Positions 1 through 4,748 of a stretch of DNA of 5,581 bases are shown here, in pieces. The stretch is taken from positions 1-5,581 of the forward strand of contig CAKZKB010000240.1 in NCBI GenBank assembly GCA_937121005.1, in the 5' to 3' direction. The DNA is from an uncultured cyanobacterium. GTDB taxonomy: Bacteria > Cyanobacteriota > Cyanobacteriia > Cyanobacteriales > Geitlerinemataceae. The notes beneath the pieces were generated by a model. The model saw only the letters and a program-made list of their open reading frames with translations. It made no database searches and was not told the DNA's origin. Numbering within the stretch: position 1 is the first letter of the stretch; every line of letters begins with the position of its first letter. The position numbers were made by a program, and so were the translations under genes.

Positions 1-22
1 CGGACAAGGAAGCCGCGATTCT

Positions 23-35
23 ACTGCTTAGCAGT
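23..35 (-). repeat. Small hairpin with the DUF4347 stop codon in its loop
   Basis: ACTGC and GCAGT form a perfect 5-bp stem around the three bases TTA. On the minus strand these bases are the TAA stop codon (28-30) of the DUF4347 gene. No T-tract follows, so it is a weak terminator candidate at best. Its 11-base core at 26-36 reappears in the terminator hairpin at 2667-2677. Confidence 0.4.
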
Positions 36-615
36 GAATCGTCGGAGCGTTCACCAACCCGGCGTAACTTCGGATCGCCTCGGCACGAAATGGTCGAGTC
101 GCTGTCACTGTCCCGATCGTCGTCTCCAGCGTCCAACTGCCCCCCAAACGCACATTCCCGGTGAAAGTTGCCGAAGCCGCAATATTGGCTCCCGTCAGTT
201 GGTGCAGGCGATCGAGCAGAGGGTGCGGTGCGTCGTTCGCCGGGGGGTTGGCTGCTACCCGCGAACCGTAGAGCAGCAGATCGGCATCGTCGGCCAGTGC
301 GTCCCCCCAACGTTGCAGTTGGTGACGATCGCGATCGCACGAGTCGAGACACAGTTGGCTGTTCCCCAGATAAACGCATCCAGGCCCCCCCAAGGATACG
401 ATATGCACGGCGGCGACATGGCGATAGCCAGCGAGTACCGCACCGATCGCGGCAATACCGTCTTTTTCGACAGGGATAACGTGGGTCTTCGCGTCCGCGA
501 TCGCACCCTTAACGAAGGTCGAGGGGTTCTCCACGCGATCGTCGATAAATATAATAGAGGTCGTCGCGCAGATTGCGCGATCGAACTGTCGAGATTTGAG
601 CGTCCAAGTGGCCAT
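28..615 (-). CDS. Stand-alone DUF4347 domain protein lacking both expected dyad residues
   Basis: The 195-residue protein is almost entirely one DUF4347 domain, which normally sits at the N-terminus of very large cyanobacterial adhesin-like proteins. Visible family marks, in order, are IIFIDDRVEN (residues 21-30), HIVSLGGPGC (71-80), VYLGNSQL (81-88), LLLYGSRVAA (113-122), LTGANIAASAT (140-150) and LGGSWTLE (157-164). Known members usually read SHGxPG and YGCNVA at the second and fourth marks. Here the His is Leu75 (codon 391-393, TTG) and the Cys is Ser118 (codon 262-264, TCG). The protein stops just where the domain ends, with none of the downstream adhesin repeats. ATG at 613-615 is preferred because it begins close to the domain. 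An alternative TTG at 649-651 has a GGAG nine bases upstream and would add 12 residues. There is no signal peptide. The family call is firm; the function is unknown, and this could be a relic of a larger adhesin. Confidence 0.82.
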   Translation of the reverse strand: MATWTLKSRQFDRAICATTSIIFIDDRVENPSTFVKGAIADAKTHVIPVEKDGIAAIGAVLAGYRHVAAVHIVSLGGPGCVYLGNSQLCLDSCDRDRHQLQRWGDALADDADLLLYGSRVAANPPANDAPHPLLDRLHQLTGANIAASATFTGNVRLGGSWTLETTIGTVTATRPFRAEAIRSYAGLVNAPTIHC

Positions 616-831
616 AGAGCAATTTGAAACCGATAGTTTCAGTAAATTCAACTACGCTAACTCCATTCTCTAATACAATTTGCCGATCCGTAGCAAATAT
701 TCCGACTTCATGGAAAATTTATATTTTCTTTTGCGATTTTACGCTAAAACAAGGGCATTCCCACCTTAAATGCAGCGTTTTGATGGTATTCTTTATCCGA
801 AGTACGCTCTAAAAGATTGGCTCAATATCTA

Positions 832-857
832 AAATTTCCCTCTCGAGAGTGAGGTTT
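832..857. repeat. Imperfect dyad centred on a perfect 10-bp palindrome
   Basis: CTCTCGAGAG at 840-849 is a perfect palindrome. The symmetry continues outwards to 832-857 with one mismatch (839/850) and two G-T pairs. The absence of a loop suits a protein-binding site better than an RNA hairpin. It could be an operator for either divergent gene, but it lies about 220 nt from each start, so regulation is only a guess. Confidence 0.3.
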
Positions 858-1020
858 AAAAATGCAATCTCTGTTTGCTTCTCCGTCAAAAGACGCAAAT
901 GCTGGCAAACGCATCTCCGTCACATTGCTGATGACAGTATCCAAATTGACCGACGGGCCGCACCCCAATGTTGCTAGGATGGAACCAGCCCAGTTTCCCC
1001 AACCGGACAGAGCGCGGATA

Positions 1021-1046
1021 CAAGCCCCCTGCTTCAGCCAGAGGTA
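1021..1046 (+). repeat. Imperfect hairpin resembling a decayed IS200/IS605 right end
   Basis: The sequence CAAGCCCCCTGCTTCAGC followed by CAGAGGTA can fold around a TTCA loop, with one bulge (1039) and one mismatch (1028/1042). The wording ACAAGCCCCC-TGC-loop-GCA-GGGGG-AGGTA is what I recall from hairpins at the tnpB-side end of many cyanobacterial IS200/IS605 elements. Here the right arm is degraded. No tnpA or tnpB coding sequence is recognisable next to it, so if real it is a remnant. The resemblance is from memory and unverified. Confidence 0.25.
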
Positions 1047-1050
1047 TTCC

Positions 1051-1092
1051 TCGTTGTTCGTTGTTCGTTGCTCGTTGTTCGTTGTTCGTTGA
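1051..1092. repeat. STRR-type tandem heptamer array, six copies of TCGTTGT
   Basis: There are six contiguous 7-base units: TCGTTGT, TCGTTGT, TCGTTGC, TCGTTGT, TCGTTGT and TCGTTGA. The only variation is at the last base of units 3 and 6. On the other strand the unit reads ACAACGA. Short tandemly repeated repetitive (STRR) heptamers of this kind are a known feature of filamentous cyanobacterial intergenic DNA. The array ends seven bases before the ATG of the small ORF at 1099, so it forms that gene's immediate leader. Copy-number change by slippage could alter that leader. Confidence 0.88.
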
Positions 1093-1098
1093 AATCTC

Positions 1099-1248
1099 AT
1101 GTCCTTCGTTCGCCAGTCTATTCTTGTCTCCCTCATTGTCATCGTCTTTCTGGTTGCCCTCGTCGCCACTAGCGCTCGCCTGTTTTTGCCCGACGGCCTC
1201 AGCGCCCCGGCCCCAGTAACAGAGTCGTCGATCGTCCAAGGCGAGTAA
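1099..1248 (+). CDS. Small single-pass membrane protein (49 aa), unrecognised
   Basis: An ATG at 1099-1101 opens a 49-codon frame ending in TAA at 1246-1248. The protein starts MSFVRQS, then has an uninterrupted hydrophobic segment of about 18 residues (SILVSLIVIVFLVALVAT, residues 7-24). A short, proline-containing soluble tail follows and ends SSIVQGE. This layout fits a small bitopic inner-membrane or thylakoid-membrane protein with a short charged N-terminus. The stop codon lies five bases before the GTG of the GNAT gene, and the GNAT ribosome-binding candidate sits inside the last codons of this ORF, which suggests translational coupling. No good Shine-Dalgarno precedes the ATG; the leader is the heptamer array. 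I do not recognise a family. The main support is the clean hydrophobic profile and tight spacing. A chance ORF remains possible. Confidence 0.5.
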   Translation: MSFVRQSILVSLIVIVFLVALVATSARLFLPDGLSAPAPVTESSIVQGE

Positions 1249-1253
1249 CGATC

Positions 1254-1739
1254 GTGCCTTCTTTGAATCTCTCGGGTTATACTTGGCAAGCGGGGACGAC
1301 GCGCGATCGCCCCTTGCTGATCGACTTCGCCCGCCGCACGTACAGCGAACTCTATCCCCAAGAAGATTTTTCGCATTTGAGCGATACCGTCGATCGCCTG
1401 TTGAGCGCCCATACCCCTTTGTGGTGGGTGGAAGCAGACAAAAACGGCGATCGCGTGGCCTGTTTGTGGATCGGGCGCATTCTCCATCCCTTGAACGGTC
1501 GATCGCACTCCCAGATCTTTTTACTGTACGTGGATCCGGCCCACCGACGGCAAGGCATCGCCACCGCTTTAGTGAAGGCTGCCATGGAGCGATCGCGCTG
1601 CGTGGGCGAAGGTCATTTGGGCGTACAGGTGTTTGCCAACAACCACCGCGCCCGCCAGTTCTACGAAAAGCTCGGTTTCGAGACCCTCTCCTTTTTAACG
1701 ATCGTAGCCCTCGATCGCCCGTCCGACAGGCCGGGATAG
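1254..1739 (+). CDS. GNAT family N-acetyltransferase
   Basis: The 161-residue protein has the length and order of a single GNAT domain, which transfers an acetyl group from acetyl-CoA to an amine. Around residues 55-75 is a strand pair (LWWVEADKNG, then VACLWIGR). Motif A follows at 88-106: IFLLYVDPAHRRQGIATAL, with the acetyl-CoA pyrophosphate-binding signature R/Q-x-x-G-x-G/A as RRQGIA (98-103). Motif B is at 129-142, with NN, then ARQFYEKLGFE. The family fold is clear; the substrate is not, since neither ribosomal-protein nor antibiotic acetyltransferase marks are obvious. The start is GTG at 1254-1256, with AAGG about 12 bases upstream in the small upstream ORF. Three HIP1 octamers lie within the gene (1303, 1447, 1589), so its DNA looks native to the genome. 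The frame ends in TAG with no clear terminator behind it. Confidence 0.88.
   Translation: MPSLNLSGYTWQAGTTRDRPLLIDFARRTYSELYPQEDFSHLSDTVDRLLSAHTPLWWVEADKNGDRVACLWIGRILHPLNGRSHSQIFLLYVDPAHRRQGIATALVKAAMERSRCVGEGHLGVQVFANNHRARQFYEKLGFETLSFLTIVALDRPSDRPG
1303..1596. repeat. Three HIP1 octamers (GCGATCGC) within the GNAT gene
   Basis: GCGATCGC occurs at 1303-1310, 1447-1454 and 1589-1596. Further copies in the window are at 331-338, 497-504, 2871-2878, 4911-4918 and 5401-5408. Such over-representation of this palindrome is a known hallmark of many cyanobacterial genomes. All eight fall inside coding sequence. Confidence 0.9.
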
Positions 1740-1854
1740 GGTAAAGTAAACTTAGAATCTTAAGGATGCAAGCCTCTTCTTTCAAAGCGAAAAAAGAATT
1801 GGGCATTTTCCTTCGTCAAGCCTGGTGGACTGTAGGCAAAGGTTGGGAATGCGC

Positions 1855-1882
1855 GAATTTTGAATTTTGAATTTTGAATTGG
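1855..1882. repeat. AT-rich tandem heptamer array, GAATTTT x3 plus a partial unit
   Basis: Three perfect GAATTTT units (1855-1861, 1862-1868, 1869-1875) are followed by GAATTGG. Arrays of this heptamer are frequent between genes of filamentous cyanobacteria. It lies just upstream of the HEAT-repeat gene and leads directly into the dispersed repeat at 1869-1899. Confidence 0.82.
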
Positions 1883-1899
1883 AGCGTAGCGACTGACAG
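1869..1899 (+). repeat. Dispersed repeat, copy 1 (leader of the HEAT gene)
   Basis: This 31-base segment matches 3590-3620 in the same orientation at 26 of 31 positions by eye. The shared core is AATTGGAGC-n-TAG-n-GACTGAC-n-G. Copy 1 occupies the end of the heptamer array and the leader of the HEAT gene, ending two bases before the ATG at 1901. It carries a GGAG at 1881-1884, too far from the ATG for normal initiation. Confidence 0.6.
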
Positions 1900-1900
1900 T

Positions 1901-2647
1901 ATGCAGAATTTCGACCTCAGCCTACTCAACACGGAAGCCGAACCGCTCGACCCGTTAGAGAGCATGGAACCGGAGGAGGAGCGCCAGCCCCCCGATCCGG
2001 AAGAAATGCTGCGGCTGCTGGACTCCCCGGACACGCCCCAACGGACGATCGCGGCCCGCGCCTTCTGCGAAATGAAGGAACCGCGAGCCATTCCGCGACT
2101 GATCGAATTGCTCGAGGATCCTTGCGTATTGGTGCGCGTCAGTGCGGCCTATGCCTTGGGGCGCAACCCCAGTCCCGAAGCAGTGGAGTCTTCGATCCGA
2201 CGACTCGATGTTGACTGGAACGGCTACGTCCGCAAAGGCATCGTTTGGGCCTTGGGAAACTGCCGCGATCGTCGGGCCTTGGAACCGTTAGTCACCGCCT
2301 TACGCACCGACATTCCGGCCGTGCGCCTGTGGGCCGCCAGTTCGTTAGGACAAATGGCCAAAGTCAGCTTCGAGACGGTTATCGGAGCCGTACCGCCGAC
2401 GATCCAAGCCTTGCGCCAAGACCCGATCGCCGCCGTTCGCAGCAATTGCGCCTGGGCTTTGGGGCAGTTGTGTCGGGAATTGCCCTCCAATGCGGTTTAC
2501 GCCGGGGCCATCGATGGGTTGATCGAAGCCTTAGAAGAAGATGAGGATATGGGAGTGCGCGAAGATGCGCGATCGTCCCTGTTGCGCCTGGGCGATCCCA
2601 GGGGGTTGCAGGCGATCGAGGCCTTGGAAGCAGAAGGGTGGATCTGA
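1901..2647 (+). CDS. HEAT-repeat protein, possibly IaiH-like
   Basis: The 248-residue soluble protein has an acidic, proline-rich N-terminal tail (residues 1-33) followed by about six HEAT helix pairs. Recognisable repeats begin near residues 34 (PEEMLRLLDSPD), 62 (RAIPRLIELLEDP), 94 (AVESSIRRLD), 126 (ALEPLVTALRTD), 165 (PPTIQALRQDP) and 204 (IDGLIEALEED). Most have the second-helix pattern VRxxAAxALG. HEAT solenoids act as protein-binding scaffolds. The conserved-looking stretch VRKGIVWALGNCRDRRALEPL (110-130) is what I remember from a widespread cyanobacterial family. That family includes Synechocystis IaiH, which stabilises the Fe-S cluster on IscA2. Some related proteins are labelled phycocyanobilin-lyase-like. 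I keep the symbol blank because I cannot align them. ATG 1901 is chosen over the in-frame TTG at 1874, which lies inside the tandem repeat. No Shine-Dalgarno is well placed. A terminator follows 11 bases after the stop. Confidence 0.85.
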   Translation: MQNFDLSLLNTEAEPLDPLESMEPEEERQPPDPEEMLRLLDSPDTPQRTIAARAFCEMKEPRAIPRLIELLEDPCVLVRVSAAYALGRNPSPEAVESSIRRLDVDWNGYVRKGIVWALGNCRDRRALEPLVTALRTDIPAVRLWAASSLGQMAKVSFETVIGAVPPTIQALRQDPIAAVRSNCAWALGQLCRELPSNAVYAGAIDGLIEALEEDEDMGVREDARSSLLRLGDPRGLQAIEALEAEGWI

Positions 2648-2658
2648 GGCACTGCCAA

Positions 2659-2687
2659 CGCCCACCGCTTAGCAGTGGGCGGGCTTT
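2659..2687 (+). terminator. Rho-independent terminator of the HEAT gene
   Basis: CGCCCAC (2659-2665) pairs perfectly with GTGGGCG (2675-2681). After one C/A mismatch, GC/GC continues the stem to a TTA loop. A GGC and then four T residues (2684-2687) follow on the plus strand. It begins 11 bases after the HEAT stop codon and lies in the 57-bp gap between convergent genes. On the minus strand no T-tract follows, so it mainly serves the plus-strand gene. Confidence 0.75.
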
Positions 2688-2704
2688 TCCTCAGAGGGAG
2701 GATA

Positions 2705-3403
2705 TCAGTCTGCGAAATTCTCGTCGGCCAGGTCTTCGAGTCCGACAGAAGCCAGCAATTCGTTCCAACCTTCCGCAATGCGATCGTCCTCCGGTTGCAA
2801 CTGACGGGCCTCAGCTAAGGCGGCCAGGGTTTCGTACCAGTAACCCGCTTCGCTGTAGGCTTCGGCGCGGGCGATCGCTTCATCGGGAACAGCGATCGGG
2901 GCGCTTTCTTTGCGCGTCACCGTCCCTTCGACGATAGGATTGTTGGGATCGTACTGTCCGTAGCACCCGACTTCAAACAGCCACTTGTAGGTTTTGCCCG
3001 CTTCCAGTTCCGGGGCGCTGTCCGGGACGGCGATCGGCACGATACCGCCGTCGGCGGGCAGATCGACCTCGAAGGCGATGGGGGTTTCGTGGTTCTCGTC
3101 TTGGATGCTAAACGTGGCTTCAGCGGCCGTCATTGGTGGCACGTAAACGTAGATAGTGGGACGTGCCATGGACGTAAACACGGTTTCGTGGGCGGGTAAC
3201 AGGGCGATCGTCTCTCCCTCGGCCACTTCAGCCGGGGAACAACTGCCCCCACTACGGCTAGCGCCACCTGTCGTTTGCGTGCTCGGCGTGCCCGACACTC
3301 CATCGGGCGTTGAAAATGATACGGCTACCGCGCTACCGGCCCAAAGCGTCCCTCCGGCGAGTAAAGTGGCGGCTCCCAAGCGGACAAATCGTTCTTTTTT
3401 CAT
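2705..3403 (-). CDS. Secreted DUF928 domain protein
   Basis: The 232-residue precursor starts with a classical signal peptide: MKKERFVR, a hydrophobic run to about residue 25, and a likely cleavage after AVA at 25-27. A low-complexity Ser/Thr/Gly linker (30-54) follows, then a DUF928 domain. Domain marks are TIALLPAHETVFTSMARPTIYVYVPP (65-90, family pattern for the first strands), PIAVPDSAPELEAGKTYKW (123-141), and the C-terminal helical pair around AEAYSEAGYWYETLAALAEAR (180-200), ending LLASVGLEDLA. C55 and C147 are the only cysteines and could form a disulfide outside the cytoplasm. DUF928 proteins are largely cyanobacterial and uncharacterised; in my knowledge they often neighbour CHAT/TPR or two-partner-secretion genes, as the CHAT gene here suggests. 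The ATG at 3401-3403 has a strong GGAGGA upstream. It lies 192 bases downstream of the PEP-CTERM gene on the same strand. Confidence 0.87.
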   Translation of the reverse strand: MKKERFVRLGAATLLAGGTLWAGSAVAVSFSTPDGVSGTPSTQTTGGASRSGGSCSPAEVAEGETIALLPAHETVFTSMARPTIYVYVPPMTAAEATFSIQDENHETPIAFEVDLPADGGIVPIAVPDSAPELEAGKTYKWLFEVGCYGQYDPNNPIVEGTVTRKESAPIAVPDEAIARAEAYSEAGYWYETLAALAEARQLQPEDDRIAEGWNELLASVGLEDLADENFAD

Positions 3404-3412
3404 AGCTGGCGA

Positions 3413-3418
3413 TCCTCC
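3413..3418 (-). promoter_or_regulatory. Strong ribosome-binding site of the DUF928 gene
   Basis: Read on the minus strand this is GGAGGA, nine bases before the ATG at 3401-3403. It is the clearest Shine-Dalgarno match in the window together with that of the PEP-CTERM gene, and it fixes the start. Confidence 0.75.
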
Positions 3419-3543
3419 AGATAAGTTTGCGATTCCCTAGACTAAATATTTCCCCATTGTTTATTTTAGCGTACTTACTCGGAAAGATTTGTGAAGAGAT
3501 TCAGAAGCTATACCATTGTCCAATGTTGAGGCAACAGATACAA

Positions 3544-3573
3544 TGAAGGGGCGATTCGCACATCGCCCCTTCA
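3544..3573 (-). terminator. Perfect 11-bp hairpin after the PEP-CTERM gene, without a T-tract
   Basis: TGAAGGGGCGA (3544-3554) and TCGCCCCTTCA (3563-3573) form a perfect 11-bp GC-rich stem with an 8-base loop, 22 bases after the PEP-CTERM stop codon. On the minus strand the following bases read TTGTATCTGTTG, so there is no proper T-tract. It may be an inefficient terminator, an RNA-stability or processing element between the PEP-CTERM and DUF928 genes, or both. The rest of the gap (3404-3595) shows only AT-rich DNA with no convincing promoter boxes. Confidence 0.6.
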
Positions 3574-3589
3574 CAAGCTAATCGACATC

Positions 3590-3620
3590 GATTTTTTAAT
3601 TGGAGCCTAGGGACTGACGG
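3590..3620 (+). repeat. Dispersed repeat, copy 2 (encodes the PEP-CTERM protein C-terminus)
   Basis: This segment matches 1869-1899 at 26 of 31 positions. On the minus strand it supplies the last residues (about RQSLGSN), the TAA stop (3596-3598) and the first untranslated bases of the PEP-CTERM gene. The T-run at 3592-3597 replaces the GAATTTT heptamer of copy 1. Confidence 0.55.
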
Positions 3621-4519
3621 CGGCGCAATTGAGAGCCTCCACCGACGATCGCCAAGACAGCCAAGCCAGCAATACTGCCCGGTTCGGGAACGCTGGGGCC
3701 GACAGTCGGTTCGATGGGTTCGGAGGTTTCGCCTTTCATCACTAAACCGTCGTTGATGCACTCGGCGAACAGGTGAGCGATAAAGTCGCCTGTGGGCAGC
3801 AAACCGCGATCGAAGCTGAACCCAAAGGTATAGTTACCGGACGCATTAAAGTGACCGAAGTCCAAACCCGCCGCACTCAACGCCGTGCTGTCGAGCAAGT
3901 TGATACCGCCAATTTTAGTGCCCGAAGCGATAGAATTGGGGACTTTCCAATTGCTGTCGAAACCGTTGCCGAAGTAAGCGTCGGCTTCGCCGCTTTGGTT
4001 CATGTCTGCCAGCGAAGCACTACCACTGTAGTGATTGTTGACGCGGTTGCGATGGTGTTTGATATGCTTGAATCCGCTATTGGTCTGGGCAATGTTGCGA
4101 CCTTGCACGTTGCTGTACACGCCTAGTTCGGGGGCCAGAGACTCGCTGTTGGTGGCGAAGCGAATGCCATAAAACCCACTGTTGGCGTTGGTTTGTTGGG
4201 CGTTGTTGCCCGAGAAGTTGAAGAACAGGTCGCCGTAACCGATATGTCCGTCGCTGGCGTGACCGGAACTGGCCCCAGCTAAGGACAGGTTGGAGTTGAT
4301 ACCGATATAGACGCTGTTGTTAATTTCGGTAAACGCCATCCCGTAAAATTCGTAGGTGCTCTCCGGGCCGACGACACCCAAGTTCGCCCCATCGTTGAAG
4401 GAGTCGATGGCGTAGTTCCAACCGTTGTGAAGGGATCCAGCATTAGCGACTCCACTGGTGACGGCGATGGTGCTGGCGACGGTTAAAGTTGTAGCGAGAA
4501 CGCGATTGAGACCGAACAT
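3596..4519 (-). CDS. PEP-CTERM exosortase-sorted surface protein, XDD3 type
   Basis: The 307-residue protein has an N-terminal signal peptide (about residues 1-27, MFGLNRVLATTLTV to ANA). It ends with a PEP-CTERM sorting signal: VPEPG at 277-281, a hydrophobic segment at about 282-295 and a basic cluster RRR at 299-301. Exosortase recognises this signal and processes the protein for the envelope or extracellular polymer. The body matches my memory of XDD3 family exosortase-dependent proteins: HNGWNYAIDSFNDG (31-44), GYGDLFFNFSG (94-104), YGIRFATNS (117-125), GVYSNV (133-138), GLDFGHFNASG (218-228), GFSFDRGLLPTGDFIAHLF (233-251) and ECINDGLVMKG (253-263). A basic, His-rich stretch lies at 151-164. 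ATG 4519 is preferred over the upstream GTG at 4537 because GGGGGAG sits nine bases before it. No exosortase gene is present here. The last residues come from a dispersed repeat. Confidence 0.88.
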   Translation of the reverse strand: MFGLNRVLATTLTVASTIAVTSGVANAGSLHNGWNYAIDSFNDGANLGVVGPESTYEFYGMAFTEINNSVYIGINSNLSLAGASSGHASDGHIGYGDLFFNFSGNNAQQTNANSGFYGIRFATNSESLAPELGVYSNVQGRNIAQTNSGFKHIKHHRNRVNNHYSGSASLADMNQSGEADAYFGNGFDSNWKVPNSIASGTKIGGINLLDSTALSAAGLDFGHFNASGNYTFGFSFDRGLLPTGDFIAHLFAECINDGLVMKGETSEPIEPTVGPSVPEPGSIAGLAVLAIVGGGSQLRRRQSLGSN

Positions 4520-4528
4520 AATATTTTT

Positions 4529-4535
4529 CTCCCCC
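4529..4535 (-). promoter_or_regulatory. Ribosome-binding site of the PEP-CTERM gene
   Basis: Read on the minus strand this is GGGGGAG, nine bases before ATG 4519. It rules in favour of that ATG over the in-frame GTG at 4535-4537, which overlaps it. A short CCAC/GTGG hairpin abuts it upstream and could partly mask it. Confidence 0.7.
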
Positions 4536-4730
4536 ACTAGGTGGTGTGATGGTGTAGTTTTTGGAATGGCTCGCTCGCTCTATGGCGTTTCACCCTGCAA
4601 TTGCTCGACGCGAACGTACCAGTTCTTCTACTGTCTATCTTATGGGGAGCGGATGCGCTCGTAGGTAAAGTTGGCGATCGGATTCAACCCCACTCGATAA
4701 AGTTCTGGTAAAGGGCTACAAGAGTGTCGG

Positions 4731-4747
4731 TGACAGCGCTTGACAGC
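4731..4747. repeat. Two direct copies of TGACAGC, 10-bp period
   Basis: TGACAGC occurs at 4731-4737 and 4741-4747, separated by GCT. A spacing of one helical turn suits a protein-binding site, but the position directly downstream of the CHAT stop codon gives no clear role. It may be chance. Confidence 0.3.
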
Positions 4748-4748
4748 T

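Larger units (their letters stand above)
616..1098. other. Long non-coding stretch between divergent genes
   Basis: This stretch separates the leftward DUF4347 gene from the rightward small-ORF/GNAT pair, so promoters for both should lie here. From 616 to about 860 it is clearly richer in A and T than the neighbouring genes. I found no convincing -35/-10 pair: AT-rich boxes such as TATAAA read on the minus strand near 717-722 lack a -35 at normal spacing. From about 862 to 1050 the composition is closer to coding DNA, but no frame resembles a known protein. This part may hold decayed sequence. It also contains the dyad at 832-857, the IS-end-like hairpin at 1021-1046 and the heptamer array at 1051-1092. 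Confidence 0.6.
4520..4748 (-). other. Intergenic leader between the CHAT and PEP-CTERM genes
   Basis: This 229-bp gap should carry the 3' end of the CHAT transcript and any promoter for the PEP-CTERM gene. I see a 5-bp hairpin (GAGCG/CGCTC, 4647-4660) without a T-tract, and a -10-like TAAGAT on the minus strand near 4637-4642 with no matched -35. The direct repeat at 4731-4747 lies just after the CHAT stop. No small ORF with a credible start was found. Confidence 0.4.

Noticed and set aside
34..627. Plus-strand 197-codon ORF opposite the DUF4347 gene
   Set aside because: The minus-strand frame carries clear DUF4347 motifs; the plus frame is an Arg-rich shadow.
862..1092. Plus-strand 76-codon ORF with a decent GAGG seven bases before ATG
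   Set aside because: It ends by translating the heptamer array (SLFVVRCSLFVVR), has no domain or membrane pattern and resembles nothing known. It could be a chance frame over decayed DNA.
886..1806. Minus-strand open frame of 306 codons, and an overlapping one at 822-1508, opposite the GNAT gene
   Set aside because: Both lie antisense to a clear GNAT domain, are rich in Arg/Ser/Gly as expected of antisense frames, run through the heptamer repeat, and match no family I know.
1740..1850. Terminator for the GNAT gene
   Set aside because: Only 4-bp stems without a proper T-tract can be drawn here; transcription may continue into the HEAT gene.
1855..1882. CRISPR-like repetition
   Set aside because: Units are 7 bp and contiguous, without spacers; this is a tandem heptamer array. 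No CRISPR array occurs anywhere in the window.
4458..4664. Plus-strand 68-codon ORF spanning the PEP-CTERM start region
   Set aside because: It begins antisense within the signal-peptide codons, has no ribosome-binding site and no recognisable features.
4740..4745. Perfect TTGACA -35 box on the plus strand
   Set aside because: No -10 box occurs 16-18 bases downstream, and no plus-strand gene follows.
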